NCBI RefSeq assembly: GCF_018224015.1
Contig: NZ_JAGPOT010000029.1
Location: 1-64,000, forward strand
Origin: Pseudarthrobacter albicanus
GTDB lineage: Bacteria; Actinomycetota; Actinomycetes; Actinomycetales; Micrococcaceae
Direction of reading: 5' to 3'
DNA length: 64,000 nucleotides
Below the pieces are notes generated by a model that saw only the letters and a list, made by a program, of their open reading frames with translations, was not told the DNA's origin and searched no databases. The translations under genes were made by a program, and so were the position numbers. This document shows, in pieces, positions 23,527 through 31,936 of this stretch (its first letter is position 1; the number at the start of each line of letters is the position of its first letter).

Positions 23527-23904
23527 GTATTTAAGGGTACTGGCCTCAGCCGGCCGCGCGGGACCTCCGCGGCAGGTGGGGTGGCCCAGGTGGGGAGGCG
23601 CGGGCGCGGGCGGGGGCGGGTGGGGTGGTGCGGTCCGGGGGGACTTTGGAGCCGATCCCGGCACCGCGGCGGCTGAACGACGGCGTGTCCGTGCCAAAGT
23701 ACCCCGCGATGGCGCTGCGGGTTGTTCAAAGTTGTCCATGCGGCTTGGTAGAGTCCGCGGGAAGCGCTGCAGAAAGGCACTTTTGCCGCAGGCCCTCCGC
23801 AGCGGGTGCCGGGCCCGGGCCTTACCGTCACAATTGCATAAGCAAGCAAAGGATCACGGACCCGGCCCCTGTTGCTTGTGGCGGGGCTGGAATACGCTCA
23901 TCAC
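23527..23904. other. Intergenic gap with a G-rich tract and a weak promoter candidate
   Basis: 378 bp between divergent trhO and the GNAT gene. From about 23577 to 23645 the plus strand is a run of GGGG and GGG blocks (for example CGGGGGCGGGTGGGGTGG) able in principle to form a G-quadruplex. A plus-strand promoter is possible around 23725-23755 (TTCAAA, 18-bp spacer, TAGAGT). No other gene seen. Confidence 0.4.
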
Positions 23905-24597
23905 ATGAGTCTTGAGGCGATGGTTGAAGATACCGCCCACCTGCTTGACGTCTGGGTTACCGGCTGGGCCGGCTGCCGGGGCTATGAGACGGGCAAGGAG
24001 GGCCGCTTCCCTGCGGCGCTGCGTGCGGACACGACCCACGAATGGGTGTATTTCGCCCATGACCCCTCCGAATCCGAGTTCGCGGAACTGGCGGCGAAGA
24101 CAGCCGAGGTTCCGTCCAGGGTCCTCACCATCCTCACCAACGAGGTGGCGCGGTATGTGTCCCTCGCGCAGAAACACCGGCTGAATGTCACGTCGGCATC
24201 CCAGACCATGATGATCCTGGACATGGAGACGCAGGACTCCGAAGACCCCTGGCTCTCCGATGAAAGCCTCAACCTGGTGACCTCCATAGCCAACGGCGTC
24301 CACCACGCCATCGTCCAGGCGGCCGACGAGTTGGCCGCGAGCGGACAGCTTTTCGTCGCGGACCACACGGCCGTCTTCGACAAGATCGTGACGGAGCCGA
24401 AGTATCAGCGCCGCGGGCTGGGCAGCTTCATCATGAAGGCACTCGCCGCACAGGCTTTCGAGCACGACGTCGAAGCCGGGCTGCTGCTGGCCTCGCTGGA
24501 CGGACAGCAGCTGTACTCACACCTGGGATGGAGTACGGTGTGCCACGTGCTGATGCTGTCCGCCTCGGATGAAGGCTCGGATCTGTCTGTGGGTTGA
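23905..24597 (+). CDS. GNAT-family N-acetyltransferase
   Basis: Predicted acetyl-CoA-dependent acyltransferase of 230 residues. The GNAT core is in the second half: FDKIVTEPKYQRRGLGSFIMKALA contains the R-x-x-G-x-G/A acetyl-CoA loop (QRRGLGS), followed by VEAGLLLASLDGQQLYSHLGW, the usual YxxxGF/W end. The N-terminal 110 residues (DTAHLLDVWVTGWAGCRGY) are a variable substrate part shared among actinobacterial relatives. Start ATG at 23905 (MSLEAMVED). Substrate unknown. Precedes the helicase gene by 88 bp on the same strand. Confidence 0.85.
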   Translation: MSLEAMVEDTAHLLDVWVTGWAGCRGYETGKEGRFPAALRADTTHEWVYFAHDPSESEFAELAAKTAEVPSRVLTILTNEVARYVSLAQKHRLNVTSASQTMMILDMETQDSEDPWLSDESLNLVTSIANGVHHAIVQAADELAASGQLFVADHTAVFDKIVTEPKYQRRGLGSFIMKALAAQAFEHDVEAGLLLASLDGQQLYSHLGWSTVCHVLMLSASDEGSDLSVG

Positions 24598-24685
24598 AGG
24601 CTTTTGCACCGGACGGCTGTTTGGCGGGGCCTGCGTGACGGGGTTTGGGGCCGGTCGGTTTGGGGCCGGATGAAACAATGTAGAA

Positions 24686-27124
24686 GTGAACCCGCATGAA
24701 TCCCTGATTCCGTTGCTGGGCCGCGGCCCGGACCCGGAACAGTTGCGTCATGTGCGCACGATCCCCGCCCGCGAGGCCCTTCACATGCCGTGGCCGGAAT
24801 GGGCCCATCCCGATCTGGTGGACGCCTACGGCTCGCTGGGCATCCACGAGCCGTACCGCCACCAGATCCAGGCCGCCGAACTGGCCCACGCCGGAGAGAA
24901 CGTGGTGATCGCCACCGGAACCGCCTCCGGCAAGTCACTGGCCTACCAGCTGCCTGCACTGGATGCGATCCACCGTTCCGAGCTGCGTGTCCTTGCCGAT
25001 CCGGGCAAGATCCACGACGACGGCGCCGTGACCCTGTACCTGTCCCCCACCAAGGCCCTGGCGGCAGACCAGCTGGCCGCCATCCGTGCCCTCAAACTGC
25101 CCACCGTCCGGGCCGAGACCTACGACGGCGACACCGACCCGGCGTCCCGGCGGTGGATCCGGGACCACGCAAACTTCATCCTGGCCAACCCTGACATGCT
25201 GCACTTCGGGATCCTCCCCAACCATGCCTGGTGGGCCAGGTTCTTCCGGCGGCTGCGCTACGTGATCGTGGACGAGGCCCACAGCTACCGCGGCGTTTTC
25301 GGATCCCATGTGGCCAACCTGATGCGCCGTCTTCGCCGGATCTGCGCCTACTACAGCCCGGGCGTCTCCCATCCCGGGCCCGTGTTCATCGCCGCGTCTG
25401 CCACCGCGTCCGAGCCGGGGACCTCCTTCGGCCGGCTTATCGGGGCGCCGGTCCGTTCCGTGTCCGAGGACGCCTCGCCGCACGGCTCCACCACGGTCGC
25501 GTTCTGGGAGCCCGCGCTGACCGAGGTCCGGGGCGAGAACGGCGCCAGGGAGCGCCGGACTGCCGTAGCCGAAACCGCGGAGCTGCTGGCTAATCTCGTA
25601 TCCGCCCGGGTCCGGACCATTGCCTTCATCAAGTCCCGCCGCGGGGCCGAGACGATTTCGTCCATCACCAAGCGGCTCCTGGACGAAGTGGACCCCAGCC
25701 TGTCCCAACGCGTGGCCGCCTACCGCTCCGGCTACCTGCCGGAGGAGCGGCGGGCCCTGGAAAAGTCGCTGCGCTCCGGCGAACTGCTCGGCGTGTCCAG
25801 CACCTCCGCGCTGGAGCTCGGTATCGACATCTCCGGGCTCGACGCGGTGCTTGTGGCCGGCTGGCCCGGCACCCGCGCGTCTTTGTTCCAGCAGATCGGC
25901 CGGGCGGGGCGGGCCGGCCAGGACGCCATCGCCGCCTTCGTGGCGAGCGATGACCCGCTGGACACGTACCTGGTGAACCACCCCGAGGCGGTCTTCGATG
26001 TCTCGGTGGAGGCCACCGTCTTCGACCCCTCCAATCCTTATGTGCTGGGCCCGCACCTGTGCGCCGCCGCCGCGGAACTTCCGCTGGGGCATGCGGAACT
26101 TGGGCTGTTCGGCGGCACGGCCGAGAGGCTGCTGGGCCAGCTGGTGGCTCAGGGCTATCTGCGCAAACGTCCCGCCGGGTGGTTCTGGACGCACCCGCAA
26201 AGCGCCGCAGCCATGGTGAATCTGAGGGCCGACGGCGGCGGCCCGGTCAGCATCGTGGACGCGGACACCGGCTCCCTGCTGGGCACCATGGATTCGCCCC
26301 AGACGCATTATCAGGCCCACACCGGCGCCATTTATGTCCACCAAGGTGATAGCTACGTCGTGGAAGACCTGAACGAGGACGACCACTGCGTGGTGGTGCG
26401 CCGGGCCAACCCTGACTACTACACCACCGCCCGGGACGTGACCCAGATCGAAGTGCTGGAAACACACCGCACGACCCAGTGGGGCGACGTCGCCGTGCAT
26501 TTCGGGGATGTGAAAGTGACAACACAGGTGGTCTCCTTCCAACGCAAGGCATTGATCTCGAACGAGATTCTTGGTGAAGAACCGCTGCAGTTGGGAGCCA
26601 GGGACCTGTTCACCAAGGCCGTCTGGTTCGTGATGGACAACCGGTCACTGACGGGCGCCGGCCTGATTGAGGCGCAGTTCCCAGGTGCCCTGCACGCGGC
26701 CGAACACGCTGCCATCGGCCTGCTGCCCCTGGTGGCCTCCAGCGACCGCTGGGACATCGGCGGGGTATCCACGGCCATCCACGCCGACACCGGCGTGCCG
26801 ACCATCTTCGTGTACGACGGCCATCCGGGCGGTGCCGGGTTCGCCGAACGCGGCTACGACAAGGCCCGGGTCTGGCTGTCCGCCACGCGCGACGCGATCA
26901 AGGCCTGCGAATGCGAATCCGGCTGCCCGTCTTGCGTGCAGTCGCCCAAGTGCGGCAACAAGAACAACCCCCTGGACAAGGACGCCGCTGTCACCCTCAT
27001 CGAGGTGCTGCTCAAGGACGCCACCGAAAGGATGGGCGCCGGCCAGCATGAGGCCGGCCCGCCGGAGCTGGACGGGTCGACGGCCGGCCGCGCGGATCGC
27101 CCGGCCACCGCAATCCAGTACTGA
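24686..27124 (+). CDS. DEAD/DEAH-box helicase with DUF1998 domain (Tad-neighbourhood helicase)
   Basis: ATP-driven DNA helicase of 812 residues. Walker A is in IATGTASGKSLAYQLP, the DEAH box in IVDEAHSYRGVFGSH, motif III in FIAASATASEP and motif VI in QQIGRAGRAGQ. The C-terminal DUF1998 part carries a four-Cys site CECESGCPSCVQSPKCG, as in the Bacillus MrfA and yeast Hrq1 group, which act in DNA repair. It starts at a GTG (24686). In actinobacteria this gene is a constant neighbour of the small Tad locus (helicase/secretion neighbourhood), and here too it is convergent with that operon. Confidence 0.93.
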   Translation: MNPHESLIPLLGRGPDPEQLRHVRTIPAREALHMPWPEWAHPDLVDAYGSLGIHEPYRHQIQAAELAHAGENVVIATGTASGKSLAYQLPALDAIHRSELRVLADPGKIHDDGAVTLYLSPTKALAADQLAAIRALKLPTVRAETYDGDTDPASRRWIRDHANFILANPDMLHFGILPNHAWWARFFRRLRYVIVDEAHSYRGVFGSHVANLMRRLRRICAYYSPGVSHPGPVFIAASATASEPGTSFGRLIGAPVRSVSEDASPHGSTTVAFWEPALTEVRGENGARERRTAVAETAELLANLVSARVRTIAFIKSRRGAETISSITKRLLDEVDPSLSQRVAAYRSGYLPEERRALEKSLRSGELLGVSSTSALELGIDISGLDAVLVAGWPGTRASLFQQIGRAGRAGQDAIAAFVASDDPLDTYLVNHPEAVFDVSVEATVFDPSNPYVLGPHLCAAAAELPLGHAELGLFGGTAERLLGQLVAQGYLRKRPAGWFWTHPQSAAAMVNLRADGGGPVSIVDADTGSLLGTMDSPQTHYQAHTGAIYVHQGDSYVVEDLNEDDHCVVVRRANPDYYTTARDVTQIEVLETHRTTQWGDVAVHFGDVKVTTQVVSFQRKALISNEILGEEPLQLGARDLFTKAVWFVMDNRSLTGAGLIEAQFPGALHAAEHAAIGLLPLVASSDRWDIGGVSTAIHADTGVPTIFVYDGHPGGAGFAERGYDKARVWLSATRDAIKACECESGCPSCVQSPKCGNKNNPLDKDAAVTLIEVLLKDATERMGAGQHEAGPPELDGSTAGRADRPATAIQY

Positions 27125-27175
27125 ACCGCCTGCCAAGAAGCCAATGCCAGCGGTGGAGGCCGGCGGACCGGCCCC

Positions 27176-27559
27176 CTACGGGTAGGGGCTGGCAGCAGGG
27201 TCCAGGGGAGGCCCGGCCCTGGCTTGTCCGGTCGCCGCCCCGAGCCAGTTCCCCGCGCTGAGTTCGGTACGGACGAGTACCGTGCTGCCCGCGCCTTCCG
27301 AACAGCTCAGCATCCGTGCGCCGTTCCGGCGTGCAACCGCTTCGGCGACGGAGCACGGCTCGCCGGCTGTGATTCCCCGGGCGGCATCCGCAGCCGCCAG
27401 TGCGGCAAGGTCTGCGGCTGCCAAGGCCCGGTACGCGGTCACGGCGGATTGCGACAGCAGTACGATCACGGCAGTCGCCATGATGACTACAAGTCCAAGC
27501 GCCATGGCCAGGACAGTACCCGAACCGAGTTCTGAGCCGCGCTGCGGGAAGGCGCTCAT
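27176..27559 (-). CDS. Rv3654c-family TadE-like/minor pilin-associated protein
   Basis: Short membrane protein of 127 residues with a single N-terminal hydrophobic helix after GSELGSGTVLAMALGLVVIM, of the TadE-like type that in mycobacteria is Rv3654c and closes the Tad locus. A Cys pair (PCSVAEAV, MLSCSEG) may form a disulfide outside the cell. The start ATG at 27559 overlaps the preceding pilin gene stop (ATGA). Last gene of the Tad operon, ending 51 bp from the convergent helicase gene. Confidence 0.8.
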   Translation of the reverse strand: MSAFPQRGSELGSGTVLAMALGLVVIMATAVIVLLSQSAVTAYRALAAADLAALAAADAARGITAGEPCSVAEAVARRNGARMLSCSEGAGSTVLVRTELSAGNWLGAATGQARAGPPLDPAASPYP

Positions 27560-28137
27560 GCCGCGCGGCCTGAACTCCGGACGTCGGGCAGTCCGCGCAG
27601 CAGCGCCAGGGCCGGCGAATCGGACGACTCTCCGCGCGCCCAGGCACGGGCGGTGAGGGTCCACGGAACCAGCGAACCGACAGCTCCGGCGACCCTGCCG
27701 GAGACCGTGACGGCGAGCCATTCGCCGTCGGAGTCCACGGCCGACGTTGCAGACTCGCCAGCGAGCCGGCGGACTATCCCGTTAACTGCGGCGGCGTCTT
27801 CGCCCCGGGCCAGGGCCCTCGCACCTGCGCTGGCGGCCTCCTCCAGCCGGAACTGCGTCAAGCCTGCGGCGGACCCGGCCAGCAACAGCCCAAACAGCAG
27901 CAGGACAGCGGGCAACGCTACAGCGAACTCGGCCGTTACCGCGCCCTGGCAGGAGTCGAGTCGCCGGCACATCCGGCCCACGCCGTGGTCGGGCACGGGC
28001 GGGGACGCAGATCCCCGGAAGCCCGGGCGCCAGGAACCCCGGCCCGGGGCGCCAACGACCGCAGCCGCGGCGCATCCGCGGAGACCGCCCTGCGCACCAT
28101 GTTCGTCGTCCTCTCCCGGTCGCCGGCCGCGCCTCAT
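27556..28137 (-). CDS. TadE-family minor pilin
   Basis: Pseudopilin-like protein. The diagnostic part is GAVTAEFAVALPAVLLLFGLLLAG: a short basic start, Ala-Glu-Phe and a hydrophobic helix, as in TadE/Rv3655c. Two starts are possible: the ATG at 28137, coupled to the pilin gene by an ATGA overlap (193 residues), or the ATG at 27972 (MCRRLDSCQG, 138 residues), which gives the ordinary TadE N-terminus. The first 55 residues of the longer form look unlike a protein domain, so the shorter product may be the real one. Confidence 0.8.
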   Translation of the reverse strand: MRRGRRPGEDDEHGAQGGLRGCAAAAVVGAPGRGSWRPGFRGSASPPVPDHGVGRMCRRLDSCQGAVTAEFAVALPAVLLLFGLLLAGSAAGLTQFRLEEAASAGARALARGEDAAAVNGIVRRLAGESATSAVDSDGEWLAVTVSGRVAGAVGSLVPWTLTARAWARGESSDSPALALLRGLPDVRSSGRAA

Positions 28138-28418
28138 GGCAGAGCCAGTGCGGTGCGGATGAGGTTCAGCAGGACTCCCCGGACCTCGTCGCTGCGCATG
28201 ATGAACACGAGGATTCCGGCAAACCCCACGGCGGCCAGGGTGGCGATTGCATACTCTGCTGTGGCCATTCCCGCTTCGGAGCGGCGGCCCTTCGTGTGTT
28301 CGCGGGCCTGGACCGGGGTGGCTCTGCGGGCGCCCGGGTAGATTTCGCGGACTTCAGCGGTTGCAGGTGCGGCCGGCTCGGTGCAGGTCTCTGCGGGGGC
28401 ATCTTGACGGGGTGTCAT
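28134..28418 (-). CDS. DUF4244 Flp-type pilin subunit
   Basis: Likely main pilin of the Tad system (94 residues). After a variable, charged leader of about 50 residues comes SEAGMATAEYAIATLAAVGFAG, with the glycine just before the presumed prepilin cleavage site, a conserved Glu at +5 of the mature form and one hydrophobic helix; the tail LLNLIRTALALP follows. Corresponds to Rv3656c. ATG start at 28418 with GAAAGGAAAG upstream. In relatives it follows tadC directly; here 2 kb of other DNA lies between. Confidence 0.85.
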   Translation of the reverse strand: MTPRQDAPAETCTEPAAPATAEVREIYPGARRATPVQAREHTKGRRSEAGMATAEYAIATLAAVGFAGILVFIMRSDEVRGVLLNLIRTALALP

Positions 28419-28723
28419 GTGCTTTCCTTTCACGGGAATCCGGCGGAGCCGCCGGCTGCTTCGACTCTCGCGTCTCCGGCGGGAGGAGGTAAGCCCTGTT
28501 GCCAGCCAAGTGGATAACGCCAGGTCCCGCGGGCCTGTGGAGGAGCACTGCAGGATCATTCGCCGAAGGGCCGCTGCCGATTTTCAGGCATGCCGGCGAA
28601 CCTCCTGTTCCGGGCGGTCAGGGCGCTTCCTCAGCCGTCTCCCAGGGGAAGCTGAAGGCGCCGTCGATCACCCGGGCACGGACCGGACAGTGTTGCTCAA
28701 GTCGTGGCCGCTCGCGCTAATGG
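28419..28723. other. Leader region of the pilin genes
   Basis: 305 bp between the LamG-domain gene and the DUF4244 pilin gene, both on the minus strand. A compact hairpin CCGGCGG-ag-CCGCCGG lies at 28440-28455, 21 bp before the pilin start, and could affect its translation. Because the operon is interrupted upstream, a promoter is expected here, but no convincing -35/-10 pair was found. Confidence 0.4.
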
Positions 28724-29542
28724 TCATGACCCGGGCGGGCTGACGGCGCCTGGCACCTTCGAGGAATCCGGCGCTGGCGCAGGAAAGGTTCCGGGAATCG
28801 GGCCGGGAGCCGCGGAGCCGCTGATGATGACGTCGTCGACGTAGATATCGCCGGTTTGCTGATCGTGTTCGGATCCCAGCTGGACCATGTCGGCGCTGGT
28901 CGCGGTGATGCCCACTTTGTTGCTCGCGTAAATGGACCGCCCGTCCCACCAAATCTGCACCCCGGTCTTTGAACCGTTGGGAAGGACGCGCATCACCAGA
29001 TGGTGCCAGGTGCCCTGAGGAACCGCTGGCAGCAGGGTGGTGTAGAGGAAACTCTTCGGCGAAGCCACCCGGAGCACCAGCTCATGCGAGACGTTTTGCC
29101 TGAAGACATCCAAAATACGGGCATCGCCTGCAAAGAATCGGAAATACGGGACGTTGCTGCCTGCCGTGCCCTCGGCAGTGATGTTGAACCACCCGGCTGC
29201 AGAGACTTCGGCCGCCGGTCCGGCCAGTGCGAACGTCATTTTGGCGACGGATCCGCTGTCGGTGGTTGTGTGCAGGAAAGCCGCGCAGGTCGTTGGCGGT
29301 GAAGACGCCGAGGAGACGAGGGCGGTTCCCGTTCCCGAGGTGAACACTTTGAACCCTGCCATCGCCCCCGACTCGATGGTGGCCGCCTCTGTCGCCTTCC
29401 CTGTATTGGAAGCCGCCGGCGCGGCTATGCCGGTGTGGCAAGCCGGCGCTCCAGCAGTTGCCGGACCGGAAATGAGCGCCGCGGCGTCCAGAAACGCCAG
29501 TGCCAGCATGGCAGCGAGGCAAAGTCCTAGAAATCGTTTCAT
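28724..29542 (-). CDS. Secreted protein with LamG/concanavalin-like jelly-roll domain
   Basis: Predicted extracellular protein of 272 residues. A signal peptide (KRFLGLCLAAMLALAFL) precedes an all-beta domain (about residues 60-240) with TWHHLVMRVLP, VQIWWDGRSIY and DIYVDDVIISG, the pattern of LamG-like or polysaccharide-lyase-like jelly rolls that bind or cut sugars. No catalytic set can be named by eye. The C-terminus is Pro/Ala-rich. It sits inside the Tad operon next to a tnpB remnant, with a less GC-rich composition than its neighbours, and looks like a passenger gene rather than a pilus component. Confidence 0.75.
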   Translation of the reverse strand: MKRFLGLCLAAMLALAFLDAAALISGPATAGAPACHTGIAAPAASNTGKATEAATIESGAMAGFKVFTSGTGTALVSSASSPPTTCAAFLHTTTDSGSVAKMTFALAGPAAEVSAAGWFNITAEGTAGSNVPYFRFFAGDARILDVFRQNVSHELVLRVASPKSFLYTTLLPAVPQGTWHHLVMRVLPNGSKTGVQIWWDGRSIYASNKVGITATSADMVQLGSEHDQQTGDIYVDDVIISGSAAPGPIPGTFPAPAPDSSKVPGAVSPPGS

Positions 29543-29690
29543 CCGTCGGCCCTCCGACATCGGCCTTGAATCAATACCCAACGCCTGCCGTTAGTTCCCT
29601 GCCCAGCCCTCCGCGTCAAGAACAGTGCTCCAACTGCAATGGTGGCTCCCTGCATAATAGTCCTGGCGGACTTGGGTAAACCTTGGAATA

Positions 29691-29717
29691 GTGAACCTCC
29701 CCGCCTTACGGACGGGG
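29691..29717 (-). mobile_element. Right-end hairpin of an IS200/IS605-type element
   Basis: Downstream of the tnpB remnant the minus strand reads GAAGCCCCGTCCGTAAGGCG then GGGAGGTTCAC: a CCCCG/CGGGG hairpin with GTAA loop (29717-29699) followed by the end GTTCAC (29696-29691). This is the usual look of the right end of IS605-group elements, which also forms the 3' scaffold of the TnpB guide RNA. Bases 29690 and below would then be the guide-equivalent flank. Confidence 0.6.
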
Positions 29718-29737
29718 CTTCTGAGTTTGCGTTTCGC

Positions 29738-30499
29738 TTAGGCTGCAACGGGCGTTGGCCCTGCCGGGGACGGATGTCCTGCGGCTGCAGCGTGACTGGC
29801 GAGTTTTTCAGCTACACAGGAAAGGTTTCCTGTGGCCCGGTTCCGGGCTTTACTCAGGGCCGGCCGCAGGGGCGTGGCCCGGAGATATAGGACCCGGACG
29901 GGTTTGTCCGGGTTGATCGGGACGTATTTCCCGTGCCTGGCGCGCATCAGGGTGTTGAGGCCGCCCACGGCGTCGCGGTGGCAGGTAAACCCGCATTCAC
30001 GGCACCGGTAGTCACGACTGGCGGGCGTGTTGCGTGTGGAACACGCGGGACAGGTTTTCGAGGACCAGGCCTCGTTCACATGGGTGACCGGGGACCCGGT
30101 TTTTTCGGCCAGGCAGCGTTCCTGGCGGCCCCGGGACCAATGGGACAGGCGACGGCGCTGGTCGCGGCCGAACCGGTGTTTCTCCGCCATCGCGGTGTTC
30201 TTTTCGATCCCACGGACGTCCCCGACGGCGACGGTGCCGGCGTTGTGGGTGATGGCGACGTCAGCGGCCTTGCGGGAGACCTGGTGGTCGATGTTGCGCA
30301 GGGCCCTGGCCGCGTGTGAGGAGGCATGCTTGAGGGCCCGGTGGTAGCGCTTCCACTGCCGGGAGCCCCTGGTGCACCGGGACATGAGCCGGCGCAGGTC
30401 CGCGACGGCGCTGTTGCGGAGGTGTTTGACGGCCCGTGCGGAGCGGCCGTTGATGACGGTGACTTCGTAGGCGTCGGCGGTTTCCACGGCGAGTGTCAT
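29738..30499 (-). pseudogene. tnpB: 5'-truncated TnpB (IS200/IS605 OrfB) remnant
   Basis: About 253 codons of an RNA-guided nuclease of the TnpB family, against the usual 370-430. What remains starts near the RuvC-I region (MTLAVETADAYEVTVINGRS), and the first catalytic Asp with the whole N-terminal domain is missing. Present are VAVGDVRGIEKNT, a zinc ribbon with KTCPACSTRN ... YRCRECGF and the RuvC-III part CHRDAVGGLNTL. In place of the standard Glu of VVVEDL there is Gly, while VNEAWSSKTCP offers a Glu ahead of the zinc ribbon. It begins 16 bp after the tadC stop, so the left end of the element is gone; no tnpA. Confidence 0.8.
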
Positions 30500-30515
30500 C
30501 GGACAGGGCGGGCGG

Positions 30516-31115
30516 TCAGGCCGGGAGCATGGCCAGCAGCACGGGGACAACGCCGAGGCACACGAAGGCGGGCAAGGAACACAGACCCAGGGGCAGCACC
30601 AGCTTCACGCCCAGTGCTGCCGCCCGTTTTTCTGCGGTCCTGAACCGTGCGCGCCGCATCCGGGCCGCCTGGGCATACAGGATGGCCGAGGACGGAGCTC
30701 CGGTGAGCGCGGCGAAACCGAGGGCATCCCGCAAGGCAAGGAGGTCCGGCGACCGGACTTCGGAACTGCGCCAGGCAGTGTCCCAGTCGGCACCGATGGC
30801 AAGCGCCGACACGACGGGTCCCAGCGGGCGGCTGAGCTCGGGCGAGGCGAGGGCCGCCACCAGCTCCAGCGAGCGGCCGAGCCCGGCTCCGGCGTCCAGC
30901 ATGGCTCCTATCAGTTCAAGCATCATGGCGGTGTCCCGAAGGCCTGGATTGCTCGCCCGCCGTCGCCCCTCCGCGCCCCTCCCCGAGTCCTGCCGACCCG
31001 GGTCCCGGAGCCGGAGCCGGAGCCGCCGGCTCACCCGGCCACGATCGGCAAGCGCCAGAACGGCTGCCCCGGCCAGGCAGGCCGCCACCGCCGCGTCGGC
31101 CAGCGCCCCGCTCAC
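30516..31115 (-). CDS. TadC-like pilus assembly membrane protein
   Basis: Inner-membrane platform protein of the GspF/TadC type, 199 residues. A first hydrophobic span (ALADAAVAACLAGAAVLAL), a cytoplasmic T2SSF domain (MMLELIGAMLDAGAGLGRSLELVA, LRDALGFAALTGAPSSAIL) and two C-terminal spans (LPLGLCSLPAFVCLGVVPVLLAMLP) are seen. The GTG at 31115 overlaps the tadB stop (GTGA), which fixes the start; longer frames read through tadB in the wrong phase. Equivalent of Rv3657c. Confidence 0.87.
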   Translation of the reverse strand: MSGALADAAVAACLAGAAVLALADRGRVSRRLRLRLRDPGRQDSGRGAEGRRRASNPGLRDTAMMLELIGAMLDAGAGLGRSLELVAALASPELSRPLGPVVSALAIGADWDTAWRSSEVRSPDLLALRDALGFAALTGAPSSAILYAQAARMRRARFRTAEKRAAALGVKLVLPLGLCSLPAFVCLGVVPVLLAMLPA

Positions 31116-31936
31116 TGAGGCCCTGCTGCCGCCCGGACGAGCCTGGCTGACCAGATCCGCCCGGCCACGGTCAGCGCCACACCCGTGGCGAGCGCGGCAA
31201 TCCCGTACGGGGTCCCCAGCAGGATCCTGACAGGATCCACGCCCAGCAGCATGCCCAGTCCCAGTCCCAGCAGCGGCAGCCAGCTCAGCAGCCGCACGGT
31301 TGCCCGGGGCCCGGCGAGGGCCGTCTGGCGGGCGGCTTCGGCGTCGTCTTCCGCCTCCAGCTGCGCGGCGAACCTCGTCAGCACGTCTGCCAGCGGGCAG
31401 CCGCTGGCCTCGGCGATGTCGAAGCACGCCGCCAGTTCGCCCCATACCCTCCATTCGAGGCTCGTTGTGCCGGGGACACCGCCGCCGGATGGCGTGCCCG
31501 CCCCCGTGCTGCGGATGGCTTCGGCCACGGGCGACCCGCGCAGGGCTGCCGCGCGGGTTGCCGCCAGCATGGCCACGGAGGCTGGGGCAAGCGCGGGCCC
31601 CGGGAGGTGGTCCGGCCGTCCGCCCGGCGCGGGGTCCCCGGCGTACAGCAGCCACAGTTCATCCCACAGCCGGGCCGGGGCGCGCCCTCCCGTTAACAGG
31701 GCGGCCAACTGCTGGACCACCACCGTCATCGGGACGTACGCCAAGTCTCCGCGCGCCCGTACGGGCAGGACCCTGCCGAGCAGCCGCCGGGGGCTAGGGA
31801 ACTGGTCCACCGGCACCGGCGCGCGCAGCTCCTGGTCCGGCGGAAGCGCAGTACGGGCGCGGCGCGCCGGGGATCCGGGGGGTGAGAGTGCCAGCCAGGC
31901 AGCGAGCACCAGCACACCGAGCAGGATGGCGGTCAT
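31112..31936 (-). CDS. TadB-like pilus assembly membrane protein
   Basis: GspF-fold membrane protein of 274 residues. One N-terminal span (AILLGVLVLAAWLAL), a T2SSF domain (VVQQLAALLTGGRAPARLWDEL, CFDIAEASGCPLADVLTRFA) and two C-terminal spans (LLSWLPLLGLGLGMLLG, YGIAALATGVALTV). Pairs with TadC to form the platform over the TadA ATPase; equivalent of Rv3658c. Starts at 31936 with an ATGA overlap to tadA. Confidence 0.88.
   Translation of the reverse strand: MTAILLGVLVLAAWLALSPPGSPARRARTALPPDQELRAPVPVDQFPSPRRLLGRVLPVRARGDLAYVPMTVVVQQLAALLTGGRAPARLWDELWLLYAGDPAPGGRPDHLPGPALAPASVAMLAATRAAALRGSPVAEAIRSTGAGTPSGGGVPGTTSLEWRVWGELAACFDIAEASGCPLADVLTRFAAQLEAEDDAEAARQTALAGPRATVRLLSWLPLLGLGLGMLLGVDPVRILLGTPYGIAALATGVALTVAGRIWSARLVRAAAGPQ

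Noticed and set aside
28724..30550. A complete IS605 element with active TnpB
   Set aside because: The N-terminal third with the first RuvC Asp is missing, no tnpA is present and no left end was found next to tadC.
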